Positions 18,860-25,908 of a DNA stretch of 64,000 bases are shown here, piece after piece. Position 1 is the first letter of the stretch, and each line of letters starts with the position of its first letter. Under the pieces are notes generated by a model. It did not search any database, was not told the origin of the DNA, and worked only from the letters and a program-made list of their open reading frames with translations. The translations under genes and the position numbers were made by a program. Source of the DNA: Holophagaceae bacterium (lineage in GTDB: Bacteria > Acidobacteriota > Holophagae > Holophagales > Holophagaceae); assembly GCA_016710635.1 (NCBI GenBank), contig JADJVL010000013.1, positions 1-64,000 on the forward strand, written 5' to 3'.

Positions 18860-18951
18860 GGGGACAGGATAGGATGCCGGTCCCGGATCGTGCCTCGCGA
18901 GTGTCCTGCAGCACCTGGACGCTGGCTTTGGCTGCGAATCCCCGGGCCCCG

Positions 18952-20235
18952 TCAGGCGCCCGTCTGTTCAAGGGTGGCGACGCACCGTTCGGCCCGGGTT
19001 TCCATGAGCGTGGCCAGGCGCCCGAGCCAGGCGGGGTCGAGACCGGGGATGAGCGCCAGAGCCTCGCCCACGGGTCCCGCCACGGCGGAGATCTTCCGCG
19101 CCAGCGCCCCTGCGCGGCGCCGGACAAAGGGCAGCGCCAGCTCCGCTTTTTCCGCGAAGGCGGCCCACCCGCCCGGATCCAGGTCCTCCAACCGGCCCCT
19201 GCCGCCGATCTTCATGGCGAACCTGGGCGACAGGTCCGGATAGACCACCGTGCACAGCAGGTCGTAGAGCGGGGCCAGCCGCGGTCCGGCTTCGTCGTAG
19301 AGGAGGGAGAAGTTCTTGCCGTGGGCGTCCGCGTTGCCCGCCACCGCATTGAATACGACGGCGTCCAACAGCTTCAGGGCATCCGCCGCCGGGCGCGCCG
19401 ATACGCGCCGCAGGAGGGCGAAGGCATCCGGCAGGGAGGGTCCGCCCTCGCCCTGGTACTTGCGCTCCGGCGGCACCCCTAGGGCCTGGCAGAAGTCCTC
19501 CTGGTGGAGGCGGCGGACGCGGCCCCGGGGCCCCGGCGCGCGGTCATAGCGCGCCACCAGCAGGAAGGTCCGGGCGCCGCCCTCCGGCGTCCGCAGGACC
19601 CGCGGCTCCACCCCGGCGGCCTCCAGCCCCGCGGCGGTGGCTAGGCGCATGGTGAAGGCCTCGTTCTCCGTGGTGCCCTCGAAACGCGGCATCGCGGGTT
19701 TCAGGATGTGGGTCGTGGGCTGCCCCGGCCGGGGCAGGGCCACCTTGCGGTTCACGAGGACCACCGGCACCTTGGCCTGGGCGCCGGCCAGGGAAAGGCG
19801 CAGTCCTTCCTCCCCCGCCAGCAGGGGCCGGGCAGGCAGGGCGTCCAGGATCCGCAGCAGGCCCAGATCCCCCAGAGCCATGGGGTTCCAGGGGCCCGCC
19901 GCGGCGGGCGGCGCTTCCCCAGGCGGCAGGAACTGGAGGGCCCCGGCGACATCGCCGCCCAGCCGGTCGAGGAGGGCGAACTCGTTGGCGGCGGACACAC
20001 CGAGGGTCTGGGCCGCGGCCTCCCGCTGGCGCTCCTCCGGCAGCAGGCCCCCGAAGAAAGGCCGGCATTCCCGCCGCGAGAAGGCGTCGGCACGCCGGGG
20101 CAAGGAGGCGGACAGGGCCGGCGCGGCGGCATCGGCGAGCCACTCGGCGCCGTAGGCGAAGCCCAGCTCCCCATCGTCATCCTGGGTCAGCTCCCCCACC
20201 CTTCGCCCTTCCCACCAGACCGTCAGGCGGCGCAT
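18952..20235 (-). CDS. hipA: HipA-family serine/threonine kinase toxin
   Basis: 427 aa, matching HipA toxins that phosphorylate an aminoacyl-tRNA synthetase and halt translation. The N-terminal couple domain begins MRRLTVWWEGRRVGEL and includes FFGGLLPE. LRLSLAGAQAKVPVVL is the flexible P-loop segment. HILKPAMPRFEGTTENEAF is followed by the catalytic region NAVAGNADAHGKNFSLLYD (Asp and Asn, about 310) and LAPLYDLLCTV. The start overlaps the hipB stop by one base (TGATG). All key kinase residues seem present, so it is probably active. Confidence 0.9.
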   Translation of the reverse strand: MRRLTVWWEGRRVGELTQDDDGELGFAYGAEWLADAAAPALSASLPRRADAFSRRECRPFFGGLLPEERQREAAAQTLGVSAANEFALLDRLGGDVAGALQFLPPGEAPPAAAGPWNPMALGDLGLLRILDALPARPLLAGEEGLRLSLAGAQAKVPVVLVNRKVALPRPGQPTTHILKPAMPRFEGTTENEAFTMRLATAAGLEAAGVEPRVLRTPEGGARTFLLVARYDRAPGPRGRVRRLHQEDFCQALGVPPERKYQGEGGPSLPDAFALLRRVSARPAADALKLLDAVVFNAVAGNADAHGKNFSLLYDEAGPRLAPLYDLLCTVVYPDLSPRFAMKIGGRGRLEDLDPGGWAAFAEKAELALPFVRRRAGALARKISAVAGPVGEALALIPGLDPAWLGRLATLMETRAERCVATLEQTGA

Positions 20236-20474
20236 CAGGACCGGCCTTCCGGGGGCGGTCCGGGGGGCGTCAGGGTGAGCTCGCAGCCCAAGGCCGCCAG
20301 CACCTTCAGCGCCTTCCCCAATTGCAGGGTCGGCTTGCCCGCCTCCAGGTCCACGATGAACCGCACCCCCACCCCGGAGGCCCCTGCCAGCTCATCCTGG
20401 CGCAGGCCCTGGGCCCGGCGGGTCGCGCGAACCAGGGTGCCGAGGTCGGCGGGAGTGAGGGGGGGGCGCTTCAT
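20235..20474 (-). CDS. hipB: HipB-like HTH antitoxin
   Basis: 79-aa Xre-type helix-turn-helix protein. LGTLVRATRRAQGLRQDELA, then GASGVGVRFIVDLEAGKPTLQLGKAL is the HipB core, with a short Pro/Gly tail. It should bind and inhibit HipA and repress the operon. The three palindromes directly upstream are the likely operators, the first ending only 7 bp from the start codon. Confidence 0.88.
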   Translation of the reverse strand: MKRPPLTPADLGTLVRATRRAQGLRQDELAGASGVGVRFIVDLEAGKPTLQLGKALKVLAALGCELTLTPPGPPPEGRS

Positions 20475-20480
20475 GGATCT

Positions 20481-20594
20481 TTACCGTACGGGAAAGTATT
20501 AGTCCCGGGGGTCGGAAGTCCAGGTCTTTTTTCCCGATCGGGAATGTTTCCGCCAATTCTCCGTGCTGGGCGTCGCTTCCTTCCCGCTCGGGAA
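20481..20594 (-). promoter_or_regulatory. Three palindromic operators at 50-bp spacing upstream of hipB
   Basis: TTACCGTACGGGAA (20481-20494), TTCCCGATCGGGAA (20531-20544) and TTCCCGCTCGGGAA (20581-20594) share the palindrome TTCCCGNNCGGGAA. They begin exactly 50 bp apart. The site nearest hipB is the least symmetrical and lies over its 5' end. HipB proteins bind such palindromes cooperatively; binding here is inferred. Confidence 0.7.
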
Positions 20595-20738
20595 TTCAGA
20601 CGGCGAATTCCGGCAGGCTGGGGATGGGCCCCGTAAGGACATCAGCCTTTCCTCCGGGTTCAGAAGGGCCGCCTGACCGCCGCGAACCTGCCCCTGCTCC
20701 AGAAGAACCTGCAGCCCCTCTCCTTCAGCGATGTTCCC

Positions 20739-21056
20739 GTGGAGGCCTACCGCCGCTCCAGCAAGCGTTATCGGGCCCTGCGCGCGTCCATGGGGGAGCC
20801 GGATCCTGTCCGGCTGAGGTACCGGGAGGCCCTGCGGGAGTGGGTGCGGCAGGCCGTCCAATCCCATTGGGCCGCGTCGGAGCCTCCCTCCCGCCTCGAG
20901 GCCTTCGTCCGTTCGAACGCCCCCGAGCCCGACCGCACGCGGCTCCAGGCACTCGCACTCCAGGAACTGCGCAACCTGAACGAGGGCAACATTGCCTGGT
21001 ACGGGTTGAGGCCCTCCGAGTTCGAGGCGTGGCGGATCAACCAGGCTCAACGCTGA
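20739..21056 (+). CDS. Orphan ORF, possibly the 3' part of a truncated gene
   Basis: GTG start at 20739 gives 105 aa, basic and Arg-rich: VEAYRRSSKRYRALRASMG and NLNEGNIAWYGLRPSEFEAW at the C-terminus. The frame is open further upstream (RLTAANLPLLQKNLQPLSFSD) to a TAA at about 20634 without a good start, so a larger gene may have lost its 5' end. It lies inside the hipBA island on the opposite strand. Family not recognised. Confidence 0.4.
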   Translation: MEAYRRSSKRYRALRASMGEPDPVRLRYREALREWVRQAVQSHWAASEPPSRLEAFVRSNAPEPDRTRLQALALQELRNLNEGNIAWYGLRPSEFEAWRINQAQR

Positions 21057-21121
21057 GGTCCCGCAGTCCGTCCCCCGGGGATCTGGTGGCAGCCGCCGCG
21101 GCCGGGCAAGAAGATCCAGCC

Positions 21122-21313
21122 CCTCGAAGTGAAGGATCTCCCCCTTCGGCAGAAAGCCCGCCCCGTGCTCGCCCTCGCCCACATCGCTCACCTCGAACAG
21201 ATCCCGGGGCATTCAATAGCGGCAGCGGAAGTTGCACCGGTCCGTCGCCGAAATGCGGAGCGCCTTCAGCGGGCGGTGGCGGGCGTCGAGGAGGGGTATG
21301 GGGACAGGATAGG
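21122..21313 (-). pseudogene. Dead copy of the moaA 5' end
   Basis: Same as 18682-18873 except for nine substitutions. The start codon is changed to ATA, and the codon of the third cluster cysteine (C29) is TGA, so RCRYC reads RCRY-stop. It cannot encode a functional product. Similarity stops at the same relative place on both sides, marking clean duplication ends. Confidence 0.85.
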
Positions 21314-21373
21314 GTGGCTTCGCCCCAAGGAGGATCCCCAGCTCTCCGCTGATGTACCCGTCTCGCGGTGGGC

Positions 21374-22018
21374 TCAGGGAAGGATGCCCCGCCGCGCATA
21401 CAACTGGTCATAGCCTCCGAAGACATGGATCAGCTCAAAGCCATTGGCATCCATCAGCCGTTGGCAGCGGGCATCCGAGTAGTTGTTCTCAATGGAGAAG
21501 TAGTCGAAGGTGAACCTTGAAAAATCCAGGGAGCCCAGGATCTTCAGCTCGGATCCCTCGGTGTCGATGCTGCAGTAGTCGACGTGCGCCAGGCCGTTCT
21601 CCTCCAGCAGGCCGTTCAGTGTGCGCACTTGGACCTGAAGGATCCTTTGGCTCTGCACGTGGCTCCGGATGCGCTCCACCTGGCGGAGGTCATAGTTCTC
21701 CAAAAGACCGCTGAACATCTTCGACTCATGGAGGACATCCACGTCCAGGAAGTCGGCCACGCCCTCGAAGTCCGAGACGCAGCAGTTGTAGCAGCGTGCG
21801 GTGCGGTTCTTCTGCAGCGCGTCGAAGGCCGAAGGGAGCGGCTCGATGCAAAGTCCCGTCCAGCCGAGGTGCCTTTCGAAGAAACAGGTGTTGCTGTACG
21901 TGACGCCGTCAAACGCGCCGATCTCGATGAATATGCCGCCGGTCCTGCCCTGGAAGAATTTCTCGTAGAGGAACTGATCCTGGCCAATCTGGGAATGGTA
22001 GGTAGGTGAGGCCTGCAT
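21374..22018 (-). CDS. FkbM-family methyltransferase
   Basis: 214-aa SAM-dependent methyltransferase-like protein. IGQDQFLYEKFFQGRTGGIF then IEIGAFDGVTYSNTCFFE is the FkbM SAM-binding start. LGWTGLCIEPLPSAFDAL, VDYCSIDTEGSELKIL and the final FGGYDQLYARRG follow. Family members O-methylate sugars or lipids. Start chosen at ATG 22018, as the conserved motif begins eight residues later. It is divergent from the OGT-like gene with about 120 bp between them, which suggests a shared glycan-modification role. Confidence 0.83.
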   Translation of the reverse strand: MQASPTYHSQIGQDQFLYEKFFQGRTGGIFIEIGAFDGVTYSNTCFFERHLGWTGLCIEPLPSAFDALQKNRTARCYNCCVSDFEGVADFLDVDVLHESKMFSGLLENYDLRQVERIRSHVQSQRILQVQVRTLNGLLEENGLAHVDYCSIDTEGSELKILGSLDFSRFTFDYFSIENNYSDARCQRLMDANGFELIHVFGGYDQLYARRGILP

Positions 22019-22139
22019 GGACACTCCAGGTCTGCCGTACGGCTGAATCTTCCATGGTGGCAGAGGCCCAACCCGGACCTCCTGCGGGGCCACGAACCGG
22101 CAAGACGGATAGACTCGAAGGGACCTGGAATCAACCTGC

Positions 22140-23888
22140 ATGAATGAGCCATCCATTGAATTGGCCAAGACCCTGCTGTCCGCGGGGCGCATCGCCGAGG
22201 CCCTCGGGGCCTGCCGCAGGCTCGTGGCCCAGACGCCCGGAGATCCGGAAGCCCACTTCCTGCTGGGCCTCGCGTCGATCCAGGGCGGCAATCTGGAAGA
22301 GGGGCTCCGGCACCTCCAGACCGCCGCCAGGCTGGCGCCCGAGAAGGCGATGTACCGCCGCAGCCTGGGGGGCGCCTTCTGCCGGGCGGGGCAGTTCGCC
22401 GAAGGCGAGGCGCAGTTCGCCGCCCTCTGCCGTCTGGCGCCCCAGGACGCCGGCGCCTGGGGGGAACTGGGCCGGGCCCGGCTGGCCCTCGGCCGCCTGG
22501 ACGAGGCCCTGGAGGCCTTCCAGACCGTGGTGGCGCTGGACCCGCAGCGCGCCACCGCCTGGCAGGCCATCGGGGGCCTGCTGAAGGACTTCGGCCAGGT
22601 GGCCGAGGCCCTGGAAGCCTACCGCCGGGCCGAAGCCCTCACCCCCGGCCAGCCCGGCTTCAGCAGCGATCGGCTCTACGCCCTGCACTTCCTGCCGGAG
22701 GCCGACGACCCGCGCCTCGCCGCCGAGCACGCCCAGTGGCGCCAGGGCTTCCGGCTCCCCGAGGGCGACCGGGCCTTCCACCACCTGATCCGGGATCCGG
22801 GCCGGCGGCTGCGCCTGGGTTTCGTGTCCCCGGATTTCATGGACCACTGCCAGGCCTACTTCACCCTGCCCCTGCTGGCCCATCTCGACCGGCGCCACTT
22901 CGAGGTGTACGCCTACGGCAACGTGGCGCGGCCGGACGGCGTGACGGCGGAGTTCCAGCAGCATGTGGACCGCTGGCGGGACATCGCCCCCCTGCCGGAC
23001 GCCGAGGCGGAAGCCATGGTCCGCTCCGACCGGGTGGACGTGCTCATCGACCTCACCCTGCACATGGGCGGAAACCGCATCGGTCTGTTCGCCCGGAAGC
23101 CCGCGCCGGTCCAGCTCAGCTACCTCGGCTATCCGGGCACCACGGGGCTCGAAACCTTCGACGGGCGCATCACGGATCCCTACCTCGACCCGCCGGACCG
23201 CCCGGACCGCCCCTTCGTGGAGGCGCCCCTGCGCCTGCCCCACACCTTCTGGTGCTACCGGCCGCCGGTCCAGGCCCGCGTGCCGCCGAAGGCGCCCGGG
23301 GATGGGCCCGTGGTCTTCGGCAGCCTGAACAACCCTTCCAAGCTGAACGAGGCCACCCTGGCGCTCTGGGCCGCCGTGCTCGCCGCGGTGCCGGACGCGA
23401 CCCTGGTGCTGCTGGCCCCGGGGGAGGCCCACCGCGCGCGGCTCCGCGGCGCCCTGGCCGCGCGGGGCATCGCCGAAGCCAGGCTCACCTTCCTGGACCG
23501 GATGGCGCCGGAGGCCTACTACGCGGCCTTCCGCGCCCTGGACATCGTGCTGGACACCACCCCGGTCAACGGCCACACCACCACCCTGGACGCCCTGTGG
23601 ATGGGCGTGCCGGTGGTGAGCCTGGCGGGCCCGGGGGCCATGTCCCGGGGCGGCCTGAGCATTCTGACGAACGCGGGCCTGCCGGAACTGGCGGTGGCGG
23701 ACCCGGAGGCCTTCGTCGCGACGGCGGTGGCCCTGGCGGAGGACCGGCCGCGGCTGGCGGCGCTGCAGGCGGGCTTGCGGAGCCGGCTGGCGGCTTCCCC
23801 GCTGATGGACGAGGCGGGTTTCGCCGCGGCGTTCGGGGAGGTGGTCCGCGGGGCCTGGGCGCGCTGGTGCGCGGGGGCTTCGGCATGA
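22140..23888 (+). CDS. TPR-containing GT41 (OGT/SPINDLY-like) glycosyltransferase
   Basis: 582 aa. The N-terminal half (about 1-185) is about five TPRs (LVAQTPGDPEAHFLLGLASI, ALDPQRATAWQAIGGLLKDF). The catalytic GT41 region has RLRLGFVSPDFMDHC, PVQLSYLGYPGTTGLETFDG, FGSLNNPSKLNEATLALWA (Lys of the UDP site) and VLDTTPVNGHTTTLDALWMG. It would transfer a sugar to protein Ser/Thr residues, often flagellin, pilin or adhesins in bacteria. Its stop overlaps the next gene's ATG (ATGA). Confidence 0.88.
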   Translation: MNEPSIELAKTLLSAGRIAEALGACRRLVAQTPGDPEAHFLLGLASIQGGNLEEGLRHLQTAARLAPEKAMYRRSLGGAFCRAGQFAEGEAQFAALCRLAPQDAGAWGELGRARLALGRLDEALEAFQTVVALDPQRATAWQAIGGLLKDFGQVAEALEAYRRAEALTPGQPGFSSDRLYALHFLPEADDPRLAAEHAQWRQGFRLPEGDRAFHHLIRDPGRRLRLGFVSPDFMDHCQAYFTLPLLAHLDRRHFEVYAYGNVARPDGVTAEFQQHVDRWRDIAPLPDAEAEAMVRSDRVDVLIDLTLHMGGNRIGLFARKPAPVQLSYLGYPGTTGLETFDGRITDPYLDPPDRPDRPFVEAPLRLPHTFWCYRPPVQARVPPKAPGDGPVVFGSLNNPSKLNEATLALWAAVLAAVPDATLVLLAPGEAHRARLRGALAARGIAEARLTFLDRMAPEAYYAAFRALDIVLDTTPVNGHTTTLDALWMGVPVVSLAGPGAMSRGGLSILTNAGLPELAVADPEAFVATAVALAEDRPRLAALQAGLRSRLAASPLMDEAGFAAAFGEVVRGAWARWCAGASA

Positions 23889-24775
23889 CGATCGACTTTT
23901 CGTTTCTCGTGCCTTCCACCGGGCGGGCGGAAGGCCTGGACCGGGTGCTGTCGGCATTGCCGGCGGCGCTGGGCCGCCGGACCTTCGAGCTCCTGGGGGC
24001 CTGCCCCGCTGCGGACGCGGCCACCCGGGCGGTGTTCGCGGCCCATGGGGCGCGGGTGGTGCTGGACGATGCGCCTTTCAAGGGCTCCCTGGGCGGCTTC
24101 AGCTGGCCGGGGGCGCTGCAGGCGCTGCTGGAGGCCGCCCAGGGCCGCTGGTTCTGCTACGGCAGCGACGATGTGCTGTTCCCGCGGGACGCCCTGTCTG
24201 GGGCCATGACGGTGGCGGCGCTGCTGGGGGCGGCGGGGGTTTCCCTGGGCCAGGTCGAGCGCTGGCCCGGGCGGCCGGACCGTGGGCCTTTCGCCATGCG
24301 CTCCCTGAACCGCCCGATGGTGAACTACGGCGTTTTGTCCCGGGACGCGGCGCTGGCCGCCGGGGGCTTCGACACCTGGTACGACTTCTACGCCGCGGAC
24401 TGGGACCTGTGCCTGCGCATCCAGGCCGCGGGCGGGGTGCTGGTGGAGGTGCCCGATGTGGCGGTGCTCCACGAGGTGGTGGAGGACGGCGCCCGCTCCG
24501 AAGCCGACCGCCGCCGCGACGCCGACGAGATCCGCTACGCCGACCGCTGGCTCGCCCACCCCTTCGCCCGGACCACGAACAACCTCAGCAGCGTGGTCCC
24601 CAAACCCCAGATGCGCGCCCAGCTCTACGCCCTGCTGCCCACCTTCGTGGCGCGGGGGAAGGCCCAGGCGGCGGCGGAAGGCTCGGACTGGGACGCGCAG
24701 GTTGCCCGGGCCTTGGAGGAATTCCCGGAGTGGGAGACCGTGCGGTGGATCAGCTCGGCGGGGCGTGGGCGGTGA
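23885..24775 (+). CDS. GT2-like glycosyltransferase
   Basis: 296 aa, translationally coupled to the OGT-like gene. FSFLVPSTGRAEGLDRVLSA opens a GT-A fold. RWFCYGSDDVLFPRD has the DxD-type metal site. FDTWYDFYAADWDLCLRIQA matches the second acidic motif of GT2 enzymes. The C-terminal region is unlike common members. Probably extends or builds the sugar handled by its partner. Confidence 0.7.
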   Translation: MTIDFSFLVPSTGRAEGLDRVLSALPAALGRRTFELLGACPAADAATRAVFAAHGARVVLDDAPFKGSLGGFSWPGALQALLEAAQGRWFCYGSDDVLFPRDALSGAMTVAALLGAAGVSLGQVERWPGRPDRGPFAMRSLNRPMVNYGVLSRDAALAAGGFDTWYDFYAADWDLCLRIQAAGGVLVEVPDVAVLHEVVEDGARSEADRRRDADEIRYADRWLAHPFARTTNNLSSVVPKPQMRAQLYALLPTFVARGKAQAAAEGSDWDAQVARALEEFPEWETVRWISSAGRGR

Positions 24776-25290
24776 AGACGGCTCCTTGGCGATTCTTGTT
24801 GGCCCTGCTGACCCCCCGCGCGAACCTGTTCGCTCCTGGTGATGACACATCGCTGCCGCGGAACCAAAAGCCCTCCCCGGCGGGAGACAAAACGATCCGT
24901 TATGTCTAGGCGGGCGGTGGCAGTCGCGCCGGGCGACGTCCCGCGCGACCCGTTTTGATAATCCGGATTATCGGAACGGCGCTGCCTGCCGACCGCCGCG
25001 GAGGGCGGCGATAGATGATGCCGAGCCTTCGGCGCGGGTCGGCGTTGATCGCTCAGAATCGGCGCCGCCGCAGGCGGCCTCCGCGTCTCTTTTCGCTCGG
25101 GCATGCGCCATGTTCTAGACGTGCGGAAAAGCCTCGGACCGCCTCGTTCCACAGGGCTCCATGGCGCACGTCGTGGCGCATGTCCGTGGGATCACCACAG
25201 AAATGCGCCACGCTCAAAGCCAGCGCTGGCGGGCGACTCGCCCGCGGGCGCCACAGTCACGCGCCATAACGAACTTGCCACGCTAAGGGG
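24776..25290. other. Gene-free convergent intergenic region with several hairpins
   Basis: Between the GT2 gene and the immunity gene (convergent). A 16-bp perfect palindrome GATAATCCGGATTATC lies at 24957-24972. A GTGGCGCAT/ATGCGCCAC pair lies at 25173-25181 and 25203-25211, and a GCGGGCG-ACT-CGCCCGC hairpin at 25229-25245. No ORF here has plausible composition. It may hold terminators or an unrecognised structured RNA. Confidence 0.4.
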
Positions 25291-25908
25291 TCAGGGCCAT
25301 CGTCCCTTTTTCAGCGCCTTCTTTGCGTCGGCTCCAATGACCGGGTCCTTTTCAAGCTCCTTCAGCACCGCCCTGGCGCGAGGATCTTTCGAACGTAACA
25401 AGGCCTGGAGAAGTGGAGCACGATCCCGCCCAGTGTTCTTGTCTAGGATCAATTCGATGACCTCCCCAAGTACCGAATCATCGGCTGAAGCTGCCAATGC
25501 CAAGGCCCATTGCCACTTTGTCCGTGAAAAGTCGGTCGTGGGATTCGGATCATTGAGAAAGGCTGTCTTGATCTTCCGCCATTCCCCGATCGCCTCGGGT
25601 ACGGCGAGGGCAAGTGCTATACACCCACGGACATGATCAGAATGCTCGCGATCCATGTACTCCATAAGGACTGGGATCGCTTCGGGGTAGGGCTTCTCCA
25701 GTTGGATCAGATCGTTCAAAGAACCAATGTTCAATCCCACATCGCGCAAAGCATCTACCAATGGCTTCTCTGCTGCGAGGTTAAGAGCAACCTTCTCGGC
25801 GTGAATCCTCTCTCGTTCATTTCTTTGTTTGACCCATTCGGGGTCATTCTCAAGCCGAGCCATCAAATCGCTAGCGGTCACCCAATCCTTCTTCTCCCCG
25901 CTTGTCAT
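25291..25908 (-). CDS. Putative immunity protein, HEAT-like helical repeats
   Basis: 205 aa, soluble, with alternating helices resembling HEAT repeats: PYPEAIPVLMEYMDREHSDH, DDSVLGEVIELILDKNTG and RAPLLQALLRSKDPRARAVL. Base composition is more AT-rich than the surroundings. Its ATG overlaps the stop of the toxin gene (ATGA). A small, fast-evolving gene right behind a polymorphic toxin tip is the standard place for its immunity gene. Immunity function is inferred, not recognised by family. Confidence 0.65.
   Translation of the reverse strand: MTSGEKKDWVTASDLMARLENDPEWVKQRNERERIHAEKVALNLAAEKPLVDALRDVGLNIGSLNDLIQLEKPYPEAIPVLMEYMDREHSDHVRGCIALALAVPEAIGEWRKIKTAFLNDPNPTTDFSRTKWQWALALAASADDSVLGEVIELILDKNTGRDRAPLLQALLRSKDPRARAVLKELEKDPVIGADAKKALKKGRWP

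Larger units (their letters stand above)
18682..21313 (-). other. HipBA island bounded by 192-bp direct repeats of the moaA 5' end
   Basis: 18682-18873 (inside intact moaA) and 21122-21313 align over 192 bp with nine mismatches and no gaps, in the same orientation. Between them lie hipA, hipB, the three palindromes and an orphan 105-aa ORF. This is what an insertion that duplicates its target and leaves one intact copy would leave behind. No transposase or integrase is present. Confidence 0.6.
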
